DNA from: an uncultured Clostridia bacterium
Lineage (GTDB): Bacteria; Bacillota; Clostridia; Oscillospirales; Oscillospiraceae
DNA length: 5,408 nucleotides
Direction: 5' to 3'
Assembly: GCA_946011705.1 (NCBI GenBank)
Contig: CAMGCA010000151.1
Location: 1-5,408, forward strand
This document shows, in pieces, positions 5,223 to 5,408 of this stretch (position 1 is its first letter; the number at the start of each line of letters is the position of its first letter). A model generated the notes under the pieces. That model did not search any database and had not been told where the DNA came from. It worked only from the letters and a program-made list of their open reading frames with translations. The translations under genes were made by a program, and so were the position numbers.

Positions 5223-5230
5223 AGGGAGGA
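5223..5230 (+). promoter_or_regulatory. Ribosome binding site of gdhA
   Basis: AGGGAGGA lies 9 nt before the ATG at 5240, a strong Shine-Dalgarno sequence that fixes the start. Confidence 0.85.
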
Positions 5231-5239
5231 CATTTGTAC

Positions 5240-5408
5240 ATGAGTTATGTCGACGAAACACTGGCTCGGGTCAGGCAGCAGAACCCGGACCAGCCGGAGT
5301 TCAACCAGGCAGTCTACGAGGTGCTGGAATCTCTGCGCCCCGTCATTGAGAAAAACGAGGAAGCTTACCGCCGGGACGCGCTGCTGGAGCGGCTGACGAC
5401 CCCCGAGC
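5240..5408 (+). CDS. gdhA: Glutamate dehydrogenase, NADP-type (5' end only)
   Basis: The first 56 codons are present and the gene runs off the right edge. The protein starts MSYVDETLARVRQQNPD and continues through PEFNQAVYEVLESL, PVIEKNEEAYRRDALLERL and TTPE. This is the N-terminal helical region of the hexameric GdhA family, comparable to the E. coli segment RDPNQTEFAQAV...LLERLVEPER. The enzyme reversibly aminates 2-oxoglutarate to glutamate in the cytosol, for ammonium assimilation or glutamate catabolism. The catalytic and dinucleotide-binding domains are outside the window, so NADP versus NAD use cannot be read here. It has its own promoter after a strong terminator, so it forms a separate transcription unit from the desulfurase gene. 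Confidence 0.9.
   Translation, partial: MSYVDETLARVRQQNPDQPEFNQAVYEVLESLRPVIEKNEEAYRRDALLERLTTPE

Overview
The window reads as chromosomal DNA from a moderately GC-rich, endospore-forming member of the Clostridia, probably of the Oscillospiraceae/Ruminococcaceae type. The evidence is a GerA-family germination protein, consensus sigma-A promoters, strong GGAGG-type ribosome binding sites, and the character of the MnmE, NifS-like and GdhA proteins. The taxon is an inference from protein and promoter style, not a match to a genome.

Layout, left to right. Positions 1-331 hold no gene. They carry three regularly spaced, near-perfect sigma-A promoters pointing left (minus strand), followed near the left edge by a BoxA-like rRNA leader element. 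This is best read as the promoter region of a ribosomal RNA operon lying just outside the window. Positions 332-1738 (minus) encode a GerA-family spore germination membrane protein with no partner subunit genes in the window and no terminator before the rRNA promoters. An 85-nt divergent gap then holds a good promoter for the rightward genes: a Nudix hydrolase of the ADP-ribose pyrophosphatase type (1833-2441), closely followed by the tRNA-modifying GTPase mnmE (2447-3808). After a 70-79 nt gap with a small hairpin and a five-copy heptamer repeat comes a class I cysteine desulfurase (3888-5015). A perfect 17-bp inverted repeat overlaps its stop codon, and a textbook terminator follows at 5102-5131. 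A new promoter then starts gdhA (NADP-type glutamate dehydrogenase), of which only the first 56 codons are in the window.

How the genes may work together: MnmE (with MnmG, not seen here) modifies the 5-position of U34 in the wobble base of certain tRNAs, and a cysteine desulfurase can supply sulfur through MnmA for the 2-thio group on the same U34. Their adjacency is therefore functionally sensible, although the desulfurase may equally serve iron-sulfur clusters or other thiolation. The Nudix enzyme is probably co-transcribed and translationally coupled to mnmE, with no established functional link. I see no new defence, mobile or biosynthetic system. The most notable signals are non-coding: the triple rRNA promoter array with a hairpin predicted exactly at each +1, the heptamer array, and the long inverted repeat.
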